A stretch of DNA of 64,000 bases from Streptomyces sp. NBC_00448 (lineage in GTDB: Bacteria > Actinomycetota > Actinomycetes > Streptomycetales > Streptomycetaceae). The number at the start of each line of letters is the position of its first letter. Within the stretch, counting starts at the first letter, position 1. The DNA lies in NCBI RefSeq assembly GCF_036014115.1, contig NZ_CP107913.1, positions 868,001 to 932,000 of the forward strand, in the 5' to 3' direction. The notes beneath the pieces are model-generated. The model was not told the DNA's origin, did no database searches, and saw only the letters and a program-made list of their open reading frames with translations. This document shows, one piece after another, positions 15,801 through 24,565 of this stretch. A program made the position numbers and the translations under genes.

Positions 15801-16699
15801 CCGCCCGACGCCACCAGCCGGCGAACACCTACCCGCTCTACCTGATACCCGGGGCCGTCGCCTTTCTCGCGGTCATCGTCTACCCGTTCGCGCTGAACGT
15901 CTACTACAGCTTCACGAACTGGCAGGGGGTGGGCTCGCCGAGCTGGGCGGGGCTGGCCAACTACCGGCAGCTGATGAAGGATTCGCAGTTCTGGCAGTCC
16001 TTCCAGCACAGCCTCGCCATGGTGGTGGCGATGGCGGTCGTCCCCACCGTCATCGGGCTGGTGGTGGCCGCCGCCCTGTTCGACTTCGTCGCCAAGCACT
16101 TCGGGTCGAAGCTCGCCGCCGTCCTGCGGGCCTGCTTCTACCTGCCCCAGGTGCTGCCGATCACGGTGGCGGGCATCGTCTGGAGCTGGATACTCGCCCC
16201 CGAGAACGGCTCGCTCAACGAGCTGCTCAAGGCGGTGGGCCTGGGCGGACTGCGGCAGGACTGGCTGGGTGACCCGCACTTCGCGCTGTACAGCGTGATG
16301 GCGGTCATGGTCTGGGTCCAACTGGGCTTCCCCGTGGTCATCTTCATGTCGGGCCTGCAACGCGTCGACCCGGCGCTGCACGAGGCCGCCGAACTCGACG
16401 GCACCTCCTGGTGGCAGCGGTTCTGGCATGTCACGCTGCCCCAACTGCGCCCGGAGATCTACGTGGTGATGCTCTGGTGCACCATCGCGGCGCTCAAGGT
16501 CTTCGGCGCGGTCTACGTCCTGACCAAGGGCGGCCCCGCCGACGCCACGGACGTCCCGTCGTACTTCTCGTTCGCGACCTTCTTCGAGAAGACCCAGGTG
16601 GGATACGGATCGGCGATCGCGACCGTCATGACCGTGCTCATCCTCGCGCTGACGGTGGTCGGTCTGAGCTTCCAGACCCGGGCGGAGGACGCGCGGTGA
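15797..16699 (+). CDS. ABC sugar transporter permease (MalF type)
   Basis: Protein of 300 residues with six predicted membrane helices and the permease EAA loop EAAELDGTSWWQRFWHVTLP near residue 195, where the ATPase docks. ATG overlaps the lipoprotein stop (ATGA) and its own stop overlaps the next start (GTGA), so stoichiometric co-translation is expected. Partner of the following MalG-type permease. No ATPase gene lies in the operon; Streptomyces carbohydrate importers commonly share the MsiK ATPase encoded elsewhere. Confidence 0.95.
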   Translation: MTARRHQPANTYPLYLIPGAVAFLAVIVYPFALNVYYSFTNWQGVGSPSWAGLANYRQLMKDSQFWQSFQHSLAMVVAMAVVPTVIGLVVAAALFDFVAKHFGSKLAAVLRACFYLPQVLPITVAGIVWSWILAPENGSLNELLKAVGLGGLRQDWLGDPHFALYSVMAVMVWVQLGFPVVIFMSGLQRVDPALHEAAELDGTSWWQRFWHVTLPQLRPEIYVVMLWCTIAALKVFGAVYVLTKGGPADATDVPSYFSFATFFEKTQVGYGSAIATVMTVLILALTVVGLSFQTRAEDAR

Positions 16700-17517
16700 A
16701 CACGGTGAAGCGCTTCCCCGCGCTGACAGCGATCGCCCTGGGCGCCGTCTTCATGGTGCTGCCCCTGCTGATCGTGCTGAACAACGCGCTGAAGTCGCCC
16801 GGCGACTACTCCGCCCACGGCCCGCTCGCCTTGCCGCACGGGATCTACCTGGACGGCCTGAAGAGCTTCTGGACCCGGGTGGACTTCGGCCGGGTGCTCC
16901 TCAACTCCACGCTGATCTCAGGGTCGGTGGCCCTGGCGGGCGTCCTGCTGTCGGTCCTCAACGCCTACGCGATCGGCATCGGCCGGATCAGGGGCCGCGC
17001 CTGGATACTCGCCTCCTTCGTGCTGGCGAACGTCCTGCCGCAGGAGGCCCTGGTCTATCCGCTCTACTACCTGTCCAAGCAACTCGGCCTGTACGACACC
17101 CGGTTGAGCCTGGTCATCGTCTTCAGCGTCATCCAGTCGGCGTTCGGCACCTACCTGCTGTCGTCGGTGCTGGGCGCCTTCCCCCGGGAGATCATCGAGG
17201 CGGCCCGGATCGACGGCGCCAACAGCTGGCAGGTGCTGTGGCGGATCGTGGTACCGGTCAGCCGGTCCACGCTCGGCGTCCTGATGGTGTTCTTCTTCAT
17301 CTGGACCTGGAACGAGTTCCTGCTGCCGCTGGTCCTGCTGCCGTCGAACGACAACCAGACGGTGTCGGTCGCCCTCGGGGTGCTCCAGGGACAGCGGTTG
17401 ATGGACGCGACGATGACGAACGCGGCCGGCCTGCTCGGCGCGCTGCCCGCCATCGCCTTCTTCCTGGTCTTCCAGCGGACGCTGACCCGCGGCATCGCCG
17501 TGGGCGCGGTCAAGTGA
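16696..17517 (+). CDS. ABC sugar transporter permease (MalG type)
   Basis: Protein of 273 residues, six predicted membrane helices, EAA loop EAARIDGANSWQVLWRIVVP. GTG start overlapping the preceding TGA (16696-16699). Short N-terminus before the first helix (MNTVKRFPALTAIALGAVFM) is typical of MalG permeases. Ends 160 bases before the alpha-xylosidase, with only a weak hairpin between, so read-through to the enzyme gene is likely. Confidence 0.95.
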   Translation: MNTVKRFPALTAIALGAVFMVLPLLIVLNNALKSPGDYSAHGPLALPHGIYLDGLKSFWTRVDFGRVLLNSTLISGSVALAGVLLSVLNAYAIGIGRIRGRAWILASFVLANVLPQEALVYPLYYLSKQLGLYDTRLSLVIVFSVIQSAFGTYLLSSVLGAFPREIIEAARIDGANSWQVLWRIVVPVSRSTLGVLMVFFFIWTWNEFLLPLVLLPSNDNQTVSVALGVLQGQRLMDATMTNAAGLLGALPAIAFFLVFQRTLTRGIAVGAVK

Positions 17518-17522
17518 GGCGA

Positions 17523-17550
17523 GGGGCCGCCCGGCGCCGCCCGCGGCCCC
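17523..17550 (+). terminator. Weak hairpin inside the alpha-xyloside operon
   Basis: GGGGCCGC (17523-17530) pairs with GCGGCCCC (17543-17550), 12-base GC-rich loop, five bases after the permease stop. It may attenuate or process the transcript ahead of the enzyme gene rather than end it. The remaining 17551-17660 is C-rich with no gene. Confidence 0.4.
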
Positions 17551-17677
17551 CGCCCTCCGCAGCACCCCGCCACCTCCCGCTCCACCCCGCCCCACACCAC
17601 CTTCGCCGTATCACCCCAGCCTGCCCCGCCCCACCTTGCCCCGCGTGCGGGTGGCCCTACCAGGAGAGGCCCTGACG

Positions 17678-19954
17678 ATGAAGTTCACCGACGGATACTG
17701 GCTGCTGCGCGAGGGGGTCACGGCCGCCTACCCGGCCCAGGTGCTCGACGCCACCGCCGGCCAGGGCACGTTGACCGTCCACGCGCCCACCCAGCCCGTC
17801 CGGCACCGCGGCGACCTGCTCAAGGGCCCGCTCGTCACCGTCGACTGCACCGCGCCGATGCCGGACGTGATCGGCGTCCGCGTCACGCACTTCGACGGCG
17901 GGCACCCCAAGAGCCCGCGGTTCACGGTCGCCGGCGCCGACCACGATCCCGTCGCCGCCGTCTCCGACGGAGAAGCCACCCTCACCTCGGGCGCGTTGAG
18001 CGTGCGCTTCGGCAAGGGCGAGGAGTGGACGATGGACTTTCTCGCCGGCGGCCGCACCCTGACCGGCAGCGGCCGGAAGTCCATGGGCTTCATGGAGACC
18101 GCCGACGGCCACCACCACGTCCGCGAGCAGCTCCGGCTCGCCGTCGGCACCAGCGTCTACGGACTCGGCGAGCGGTTCGGGCCGCTGGTCAAGAACGGCC
18201 AGAGCGTCGACATGTGGAACGCCGACGGCGGCACCAGCAGCGAGCAGTCCTACAAGAACATCCCGTTCTACCTCACCGACGCCGGCTACGGCGTCTTCGT
18301 CGACGACCCGGGCCGGGTCTCCTTCGAGGTCGCCTCGGAGCAGGTCTCCCGGGTCGGCTTCAGCATCGAGGGCCAGCAGCTCCAGTACTACGTCATCCAC
18401 GGACCGACCCCCAAGGAGATCCTGCGCAAGTACACCGCCCTGACCGGCCGTCCGGCGCTCCCGCCGGCCTGGTCCTTCGGCCTGTGGCTCACCACCTCCT
18501 TCACCACCTCCTACGACGAGCCGACCGTCACCGGCTTCGTCGAGGGCATGGCGGAACGCGAACTGCCGCTGTCCGTCTTCCACTTCGACTGCTTCTGGAT
18601 GCGCGAGTTCAACTGGTGCGACTTCGTCTGGGACCCGCGGGTCTTCCCCGACCCGGAGGGGATGCTGCGCCGGCTGAAGGAGCGCGGGCTACGGATCTCG
18701 CTGTGGATCAACCCCTACATCGCCCAGCGCTCCCCGCTGTTCGCCGAGGGCAAGGCGGGCGGCTACCTGCTCAAGCGGCCCGACGGCAGCGTCTGGCAGT
18801 GGGACCTGTGGCAACCCGGCATGGCGCTGGTGGACTTCACCAACCCCGACGCGCGCGCCTGGTACGCCGGCAAGCTGGAGACGCTGCTGGCGATGGGCGT
18901 CGACTGCTTCAAGACGGACTTCGGCGAGCGGGTCCCCACCGACGTCGCCTACTTCGACGGCTCCGACCCCGAACGCATGCACAACTACTACGCGTTCCTG
19001 TACAACCGGACCGTCTTCGACGTGCTGCGCGAGCACCGCGGCGACGCGGAGGCCGTGGTGTTCGCCCGCTCGGCGTCGGCCGGCAGCCAGCAGTTCCCGG
19101 TGCACTGGGGCGGCGACTGCGAGTCGACCTGGGTGTCCATGGCCGAGTCGCTGCGCGGCGGGCTCTCGCTGGGCCTGTCCGGCTTCGGCTTCTGGAGCCA
19201 CGACATCGGCGGCTTCGAAGGGCGGCCGGACCCGGGGCTGTTCAAACGCTGGATCGCCTTCGGCATGCTCTCCTCGCACAGCCGTCTGCACGGCTCGTCC
19301 TCCTACCGGGCGCCGTGGCTGTTCGACGAGGAGGCGGTGGACGTGCTGCGCGCCTTCACCCGGCTCAAGCACCGCCTGATGCCGTACCTCTACCAGGCCG
19401 CCCACCAGGCGCACTCCGACGGCGTCCCGGTGATGCGCGCGATGGTGCTGGAGTTCCCCGACGACCCCGGGTGCACCCACCTGGAGCGGCAGTACATGCT
19501 GGGCGGCGACCTGCTGGTGGCGCCGGTGCTCTCCCCCACCGGCGAGGTGTCGTACTACGTGCCCGACGGCACCTGGACGCACTTCGGCACCGGCGAGCAG
19601 GTCACCGGGCCGCGCTGGGTGCACGAGACACACGGCTACCTCAGCGTCCCGCTGCTGGTGCGCCCCGGCGCCGTCGTCCCGGTCGCCGCGGCCGACGACC
19701 GTCCGGACCGGGTCTGGGCCGACGACATGACGCTGCGGGTGTTCCGGCCGGCCGACGGCGAACGCCGGACGGTGCGCGTGCCGCGCCCGGACGGCGGCGC
19801 CGCGGTCGAGGTCACCGTCGTCCGGGACGGGGACGCGCTGCGGGCCGAGACCACCGACGCGTCGCTGCCGTGGGGCGTGGAGGTGGTGGGAGGGCCCTCG
19901 GCCCGGGCCGCGGCCGGAACGGGTAATCTCGCCATCGATCTGTCCGGCTTCTGA
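17678..19954 (+). CDS. yicI: GH31 alpha-xylosidase (YicI type)
   Basis: Protein of 758 residues, close to the ~770 of E. coli YicI. Catalytic nucleophile Asp414 in FKTDFGERVPTDV and acid/base Asp480 in PVHWGGDCEST match the YicI positions and context, as do the flanking MAESLRGGLSLGLSGFGFWS and DGSDPERMHNYYA. No signal peptide: the enzyme is cytoplasmic and should hydrolyse imported alpha-xylosides (isoprimeverose-type disaccharides) to xylose plus the aglycone sugar. Start ATG at 17678 behind CAGGAGAGG; the frame upstream is longer but lacks a ribosome site. Fourth gene of the importer operon. Confidence 0.95.
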   Translation: MKFTDGYWLLREGVTAAYPAQVLDATAGQGTLTVHAPTQPVRHRGDLLKGPLVTVDCTAPMPDVIGVRVTHFDGGHPKSPRFTVAGADHDPVAAVSDGEATLTSGALSVRFGKGEEWTMDFLAGGRTLTGSGRKSMGFMETADGHHHVREQLRLAVGTSVYGLGERFGPLVKNGQSVDMWNADGGTSSEQSYKNIPFYLTDAGYGVFVDDPGRVSFEVASEQVSRVGFSIEGQQLQYYVIHGPTPKEILRKYTALTGRPALPPAWSFGLWLTTSFTTSYDEPTVTGFVEGMAERELPLSVFHFDCFWMREFNWCDFVWDPRVFPDPEGMLRRLKERGLRISLWINPYIAQRSPLFAEGKAGGYLLKRPDGSVWQWDLWQPGMALVDFTNPDARAWYAGKLETLLAMGVDCFKTDFGERVPTDVAYFDGSDPERMHNYYAFLYNRTVFDVLREHRGDAEAVVFARSASAGSQQFPVHWGGDCESTWVSMAESLRGGLSLGLSGFGFWSHDIGGFEGRPDPGLFKRWIAFGMLSSHSRLHGSSSYRAPWLFDEEAVDVLRAFTRLKHRLMPYLYQAAHQAHSDGVPVMRAMVLEFPDDPGCTHLERQYMLGGDLLVAPVLSPTGEVSYYVPDGTWTHFGTGEQVTGPRWVHETHGYLSVPLLVRPGAVVPVAAADDRPDRVWADDMTLRVFRPADGERRTVRVPRPDGGAAVEVTVVRDGDALRAETTDASLPWGVEVVGGPSARAAAGTGNLAIDLSGF

Positions 19955-19993
19955 TGGAAGCCCGCAGGGTGGGCCGCCGGCCGAGGGAGCGCC

Positions 19994-21010
19994 ATGGTCA
20001 AGATCACTGACGTCGCGGCGCACGCGGGCGTCTCGCCGAGCACCGTCAGCTACGCGCTCAGCGGCAAGCGCCCGATCTCCCAGGAGACGCGGCTGCGGAT
20101 CGAGCAGAGCATCCGCGAGTTGGGGTACCGGCCGCACGCCGGCGCCCGTTCACTGGCCAGCAGCCGGGCCCGGGTGCTCGCACTCGTGCTGCCGCTGCGC
20201 AAGGGCATGCACCTGCCGGTGGTCATGCAGTTCGCGACGTCGGTGGTCACCGCGGCGCGGGACTACGACCACGACGTGCTCCTCCTCACCCAGAGCGAGG
20301 GTGAGGAGGGGCTGGTCCGGGTCTCCGGAAGCGCCATGGCGGACGCCTTCGTCATCATGGACGTGGAGTTGGACGACCGCCGGCTGCCGCTGCTGCGCAC
20401 CTTGGACCAGCCGTCGGTGCTGATCGGCTACCCGGCCGACCCGACCGGTCTGACCTGCGTCGACCTCGACTTCCAGCAGGCCGCCGAGGCGTGCGTCGAC
20501 CATCTGGCCGCGCTCGGGCACCGCCGGGTCGCCCTGATCGGCTCGCACCCCGAGGTCTACGTCCGCGAGACCGGGTTCGCGCGGCGGGTGGCCACCGGGT
20601 TCACGGCGGCCGCCGACCGGCACGGCCTGCTCTCCTCCATCCACCCCTGCGTCGACACCCCGGTCGCGGCCCGCACCCTCGCCGAGCGGCTGGTGCGGGA
20701 ACAGCCCGACCTCACCGGCATCGTGGTCCACAACGAACCGATCGTGCACCCGCTCATCGACGCGCTCACCGCACTCGGGCTGCGCATCCCCCAGGACATC
20801 TCGGTCGCCGCGATCTGCCCCGACGAGATCGCCGAACCGGCCGCGACCCCGATCACGTCCGTCTCCATCCCCACCGCCCAGGTCGGCGCCCGCGCGGTCG
20901 ACCTCCTGATGTCCAAACTCCAGGGCCACGAAGTCCCCGAGACCACCATCCTCCCCACCCACCTCACCCCCCGCGCCACCACGGCCCCGCCCCCAGCCGC
21001 GACCCTGTGA
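19994..21010 (+). CDS. LacI-family repressor of the alpha-xyloside operon
   Basis: Protein of 338 residues. LacI helix-turn-helix at residues 3-25 (ITDVAAHAGVSPSTVSYALS) and hinge helix HAGARSLASSRAR at 48-60, then a periplasmic-binding-protein-like ligand domain with the family's ICPDEIAEPAATPITSVSIP near the C-terminus. GGGAG lies five bases before the ATG. It is 39 bases after the xylosidase. Predicted to bind the paired dyads at 14427-14465 and to be released by the imported sugar or its product. Confidence 0.93.
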   Translation: MVKITDVAAHAGVSPSTVSYALSGKRPISQETRLRIEQSIRELGYRPHAGARSLASSRARVLALVLPLRKGMHLPVVMQFATSVVTAARDYDHDVLLLTQSEGEEGLVRVSGSAMADAFVIMDVELDDRRLPLLRTLDQPSVLIGYPADPTGLTCVDLDFQQAAEACVDHLAALGHRRVALIGSHPEVYVRETGFARRVATGFTAAADRHGLLSSIHPCVDTPVAARTLAERLVREQPDLTGIVVHNEPIVHPLIDALTALGLRIPQDISVAAICPDEIAEPAATPITSVSIPTAQVGARAVDLLMSKLQGHEVPETTILPTHLTPRATTAPPPAATL

Positions 21011-21022
21011 GACGGTGCCGGG

Positions 21023-21625
21023 GTGATCACCGTCGTCGAAGGGCCGAGCGCCGCGGGCAAGAGCACCCACGTCGGCGCGTTCCGGCCGACGCTGGTGGTC
21101 GGCGAGCACCCGGGCCACGTCACGCCGGACGCGACGGCAAGCCTTGAGGAGCAGAGCCACTTCTGGGTCCGGCAGAACGAGGCACGCTGGGCCCTGGCGC
21201 TGCGCACGGAGGCCGCGCACGGACTTGCCGTGTGCGACACGGACCCGTTGAAGCTGCACTACGCCTGGACCCTGGCGCGCGCCGGACAGACGTCGGCGGC
21301 GGACGAGTTCGCACGCCAACTGCGCCTGACGCGGGGGGCGATCACCCGACGCCGCCTCGGCGTCGCCGACCTCGTCGCGTGTGTCGTGCCCTCCGAGGCC
21401 GCGCTGCGGGAGCGCCGGGCCGGCGACACCACTAGGCGCCGTCGCCACTTCGCGTCGCATGTCCGGCTGGCCGGCCCCCTCGCGGAGTGGTACGCCGCGC
21501 TGGAGGCCACCGACCCCGGGCGCGTGATCCGGCACTGGCCGGAGGAGACCCACCCGCCCGAGCGGCGCGGCCGCTACGACGTGGATCTCTTCGACGCCTG
21601 GATGGCACGGCTCCCGCGCCTCTGA
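21023..21625 (+). CDS. Uncharacterised P-loop (kinase-like) protein
   Basis: Protein of 200 residues with a Walker A motif at its very N-terminus, EGPSAAGKST (residues 6-15). CDTDPLKLHYAW (about 73-84) could be a Walker-B/DxD-like acid, and an Arg-rich lid segment RERRAGDTTRRRRH lies at ~129-142. The size and layout fit a small-molecule or nucleoside kinase-like fold, but no family is recognised. GTG start 12 bases after the LacI stop, with a weak ribosome site, so it may be the sixth gene of the alpha-xyloside operon or merely adjacent. Confidence 0.7.
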   Translation: MITVVEGPSAAGKSTHVGAFRPTLVVGEHPGHVTPDATASLEEQSHFWVRQNEARWALALRTEAAHGLAVCDTDPLKLHYAWTLARAGQTSAADEFARQLRLTRGAITRRRLGVADLVACVVPSEAALRERRAGDTTRRRRHFASHVRLAGPLAEWYAALEATDPGRVIRHWPEETHPPERRGRYDVDLFDAWMARLPRL

Positions 21626-21627
21626 GG

Positions 21628-22617
21628 TCACGGGGTACCGCAGCGGTGCGACGGGAACTCCGGCGGTCGGTCGGCGGCCGCGGTGAGCTGACGTGCCAAG
21701 TCCCTGAGGGATTGGCGTAGTTCGTCCGGACTGTGGACGGTGAAGGGCCATTCCAGGGAGGCGAGGAGCCGGGCCATGCCGTCGAGGCGGTCCGCCCGGG
21801 CACGCATCAGGACACCGTCGGGTCGGGGCGTGAGAGTGGCGGTGCCGTTCGGCAGCCGACGCGCGAGCTCACCGAGGGGGCCGTCGACGAGGACTTCGAC
21901 CTGCCAGCGGTAGGGCGCCTGCGCAAGGGTGGCGGTGAGGTGGGCGACCGGGTCGAAGCCCGCGGGCGGGATGAAGGTCGCGTCTCGGGGTGCGACGGAG
22001 GCGATCCGGTCGATACGGAAGGTGCGCAGGGCGCCGCGGAGGTGGTCATGGCCGATGACGTACCAGCGCGCGTCGTGGAAGACCACGCCGTAGGGATCGA
22101 GGACGCGTTCGCTGTGTTCCTGGCGCCAGGACCGGTAGCGCAGAGCGACGCCGTGGCGGGAGCGGGACGCCTGAGCCAGGGCCAACAGGACCCCCGTTTC
22201 GGGGAGTCGCGCGGTGACGGTGCCGGCGGTGAACGACAGGGCGTCGCGCATGGCGGCGAGCGGTTCCCGCACCGTCTGCGGCAGCACGCGCTCGATCTTG
22301 GCCAGAGCGCCGGCGCCGGCCGGGGCGGTGCCGCTCATGCCCAGCCGTTCTCCCGCGAGCAGGCCCAGGACGACCGCGAGGGCCTCGTCATTGGTGAGCA
22401 CCAGGGGCGGCATCCGGTAGCCGCGGGCCAGCCGGTAGCCACCGTAACGGCCGCGCTCGGACTCCACCGGAATGCCCAACTCCCGCAGATGCGCCGCGTA
22501 TCGGCGCACGGTGCGGACGTCGGTGCCCAGCCGGTCCGCGAGTTGGGGGCCGGTGAGTCCCGGGTGGGTCTGGAGGAGTTCGAGCAGGGCGAGCACACGC
22601 GTCAGAGGGTGAGACAT
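21628..22617 (-). CDS. YafY/PafC-type regulator with WYL domain
   Basis: Protein of 329 residues. N-terminal DeoR/HTH_11 winged helix: LTGPQLADRLGTDVRTVRRY, then ELGIPVESERGRYGGYRLARG. Middle/C-terminal WYL ligand-binding domain: ALRYRSWRQEHSERVLDPYG, FHDARWYVIGHD and TFRIDRIASV, followed by the WCX extension. WYL proteins sense small molecules or nucleic acid. ATG at 22617, divergent from the alpha/beta hydrolase at 22725, which is the likely target. Stop lies two bases from the convergent P-loop gene. Confidence 0.92.
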   Translation of the reverse strand: MSHPLTRVLALLELLQTHPGLTGPQLADRLGTDVRTVRRYAAHLRELGIPVESERGRYGGYRLARGYRMPPLVLTNDEALAVVLGLLAGERLGMSGTAPAGAGALAKIERVLPQTVREPLAAMRDALSFTAGTVTARLPETGVLLALAQASRSRHGVALRYRSWRQEHSERVLDPYGVVFHDARWYVIGHDHLRGALRTFRIDRIASVAPRDATFIPPAGFDPVAHLTATLAQAPYRWQVEVLVDGPLGELARRLPNGTATLTPRPDGVLMRARADRLDGMARLLASLEWPFTVHSPDELRQSLRDLARQLTAAADRPPEFPSHRCGTP

Positions 22618-22674
22618 GGATCACTCGCAAAAGCAGGGCGGGAACTGTCCTGCATCGACCCTACGCTCCGTCCA

Positions 22675-22705
22675 CCACCACGGATTCCACCACGGATTCC
22701 ACCAC
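22675..22705. repeat. Tandem 12-bp repeats upstream of the hydrolase
   Basis: CCACCACGGATT at 22675-22686 and 22687-22698, then CCACCAC at 22699-22705. The array sits directly before the ribosome site of the hydrolase at 22725, in the intergenic region shared with the WYL regulator. Possible operator repeats or simple slippage. Confidence 0.65.
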
Positions 22706-22724
22706 CTCGAACGGGAGAAGACCC

Positions 22725-23459
22725 ATGGCTACCTTCGTACTCGTACCCGGCGCCTGGCTGGGCGCCTGGGCCTGGGAGGGCACCACCCGCGCGCTGCGCG
22801 AACGGGGCCACACGGTGCTGCCGGTGACGCTGACGGGACTCGGCGAACGCGTCGGCGAGGCGACTCCGGAGACGAACCTGGACACCCACATCGACGACAT
22901 CGTCGCGGCCGTCGACCAGCACGGCCTGCACGATGTCACCCTGGTGGCGCACAGTTACGCCGCTGCGCCCGTCACCGGGGCCGCCGGGCGCCTGGGATCG
23001 CGGCTGGAGCGTCTGATCCATCTCGACAGCGCCCCGCTCGCCGAGGGCATGCGCATGCTGGACCTCATGCCGCCGCAGGTGGCCGAGCAGTTGAGCAAAG
23101 AGGTCGCCGACCACGGGGAGGGGTGGCGACTGCCGCTGCCGCGCTTCGAGGCTCTCAGCTCGTTCGGCAGCCTGGAGGGACTCGGCGAGGACCAGCGCCA
23201 CCTCATGCGCGCGCAGGCGGTTCCCCAGCCGTTCGGCACCTACGAGCAGCGGCTCACCGGTTCCGTCGCCGTCGGCCCCGAGGTGGACCGTGTCCTCGTC
23301 GCCTGCGACGACTTCAGGACGCTGCTGGAAGCCGGGGTGCCGATGCTGGCGTTCCTCGACCAGCCGCCGTGGCGACGAGTCGACATTTCTACGGGGCACT
23401 GGCCCATGCTGTCCGCCGCCACCGAACTCGCCGAGGTCCTCCACACGGCCATCTCCTGA
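22725..23459 (+). CDS. Alpha/beta hydrolase
   Basis: Protein of 244 residues, cytoplasmic. Nucleophile Ser77 in LVAHSYAAAP, oxyanion region VLVPGAWLGAWAWEG (residues 5-19), and C-terminal catalytic His in STGHWPMLSAATELAEVL. This is the esterase-like group (salicylate/methyl-ester hydrolase-like) common in Streptomyces. ATG preceded by GGGAGAAG. Divergent from the WYL regulator with 12-bp repeats between. Substrate unknown. Confidence 0.9.
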   Translation: MATFVLVPGAWLGAWAWEGTTRALRERGHTVLPVTLTGLGERVGEATPETNLDTHIDDIVAAVDQHGLHDVTLVAHSYAAAPVTGAAGRLGSRLERLIHLDSAPLAEGMRMLDLMPPQVAEQLSKEVADHGEGWRLPLPRFEALSSFGSLEGLGEDQRHLMRAQAVPQPFGTYEQRLTGSVAVGPEVDRVLVACDDFRTLLEAGVPMLAFLDQPPWRRVDISTGHWPMLSAATELAEVLHTAIS

Positions 23460-23460
23460 C

Positions 23461-23478
23461 GCTCGCGGGCCCGCGAGC
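23461..23478. terminator. 18-bp palindrome after the hydrolase gene
   Basis: GCTCGCGGGCCCGCGAGC is a perfect palindrome beginning one base after the hydrolase stop. With little loop it would fold with a small internal bulge; it is a plausible GC-rich terminator, or cruciform-forming DNA. Confidence 0.45.
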
Positions 23479-23612
23479 CCGCGGCGCGTCCGACGCCGAC
23501 GCGGCACGTGCTCCGCCCGCTGGACGCCTGGAGCCGGCGACGGCCGGCGGAGATCCACCGGCAGACCCTTAATCCTGTGTGATCGGGCCGGGTCAGCGGG
23601 GAGACTGGTGGA

Positions 23613-24392
23613 GTGGATCAGACGAAGGAGATCGTGGCGCTGGTCGGGCGCGTGCTGGGGCCGGCCGTCGTCGGCAGCTACCTGCACGGTTCCGCCACCC
23701 TCGGCGGTCTCCGCCCGGCCGGCGACGTGGACGTGCTGGTCGTCTCCCGGCGGCGGACGGCCGAGCCGGAGCGGCGGGCCCTGCTCGACGGCCTGCTCGG
23801 GATCTCCGGGTCCCCGAACGGCGCCCGCCCGGTCGAACTCACCGTGGTCGTCCACTCCGAGGTCACCCCGTGGCGCCCCGCGCCGACCTGCGACTTCCAG
23901 TACGGCGAGTGGCTGCGCGCCGCGTACCTGGCCGGGCAGGTGCCCCGGCCGGAGCCGATGCCCGATCTCGCGCTGCTGATCAGCATGGCGCTCGCCGGCG
24001 GCCGGGCCCTCACCGGTCCGCACCCCGCGCGGGTCCTCGACCCGGTCCCGCACACCGACCTGGTCCGGGCGGGCGTGGCCGGCATCCCCGGCCTCATCGA
24101 CGACTTGGCGGCCGACACCCGCAACGTGCCGCTGACCTTCGCCCGTATCTGGACCACGCTCGGCACCGGCGAGATCCGGTCGAAGGACGCCGCCGCCGAC
24201 TGGGCGCTGGCGCGTCTCCCGCCCGAACACCACCCCGTCCTCGAACACGCCCGGCAGCTCTACCTCGACCGCACGTACGCCGAGGAGAGGTGGAGCCCGA
24301 CGCTGCGGGCGCGGGCCCGGCCGCACGTGGACCATGTGCGCGGCGAGATCGACCGGTTGCGTACCAGGGCCCCGCGCATCCAGCGGACCTAG
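23613..24392 (+). CDS. Aminoglycoside (3'')-adenylyltransferase-like protein
   Basis: Protein of 259 residues, the size of AadA-type ANT(3'') enzymes. Nucleotidyltransferase core LHGSATLGGLRPAGDVDVLV with GSA at 26-28, metal ligands D38 and D40 and a third acid E75 in VELTVVVH; then the AadA-like FQYGEWLRAAYLAG, DERNV-equivalent DTRNVPLTFARIW and KDAAADWALARLP. AadA enzymes adenylylate streptomycin and spectinomycin. Chromosomal relatives are frequent in Streptomyces and not always tied to resistance in practice. GTG start at 23613; stands alone. Family firm, antibiotic spectrum inferred. Confidence 0.87.
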   Translation: MDQTKEIVALVGRVLGPAVVGSYLHGSATLGGLRPAGDVDVLVVSRRRTAEPERRALLDGLLGISGSPNGARPVELTVVVHSEVTPWRPAPTCDFQYGEWLRAAYLAGQVPRPEPMPDLALLISMALAGGRALTGPHPARVLDPVPHTDLVRAGVAGIPGLIDDLAADTRNVPLTFARIWTTLGTGEIRSKDAAADWALARLPPEHHPVLEHARQLYLDRTYAEERWSPTLRARARPHVDHVRGEIDRLRTRAPRIQRT

Positions 24393-24565
24393 CGGTCCTA
24401 GCGGACGGGAAAGCGCGCGCCCCGGGGGGCGGAATCCCGACCCCCGCGCCGTTTTCCGCACGTCAGAACCCGGCCAGGTCCCCGCCGCCGGCTGCTACGG
24501 TTGGCCCGCTGGCCAGCAGGGGAACCGCGGCAGCCCGACCACCATCCGCAACGGAGTCGCCACCC

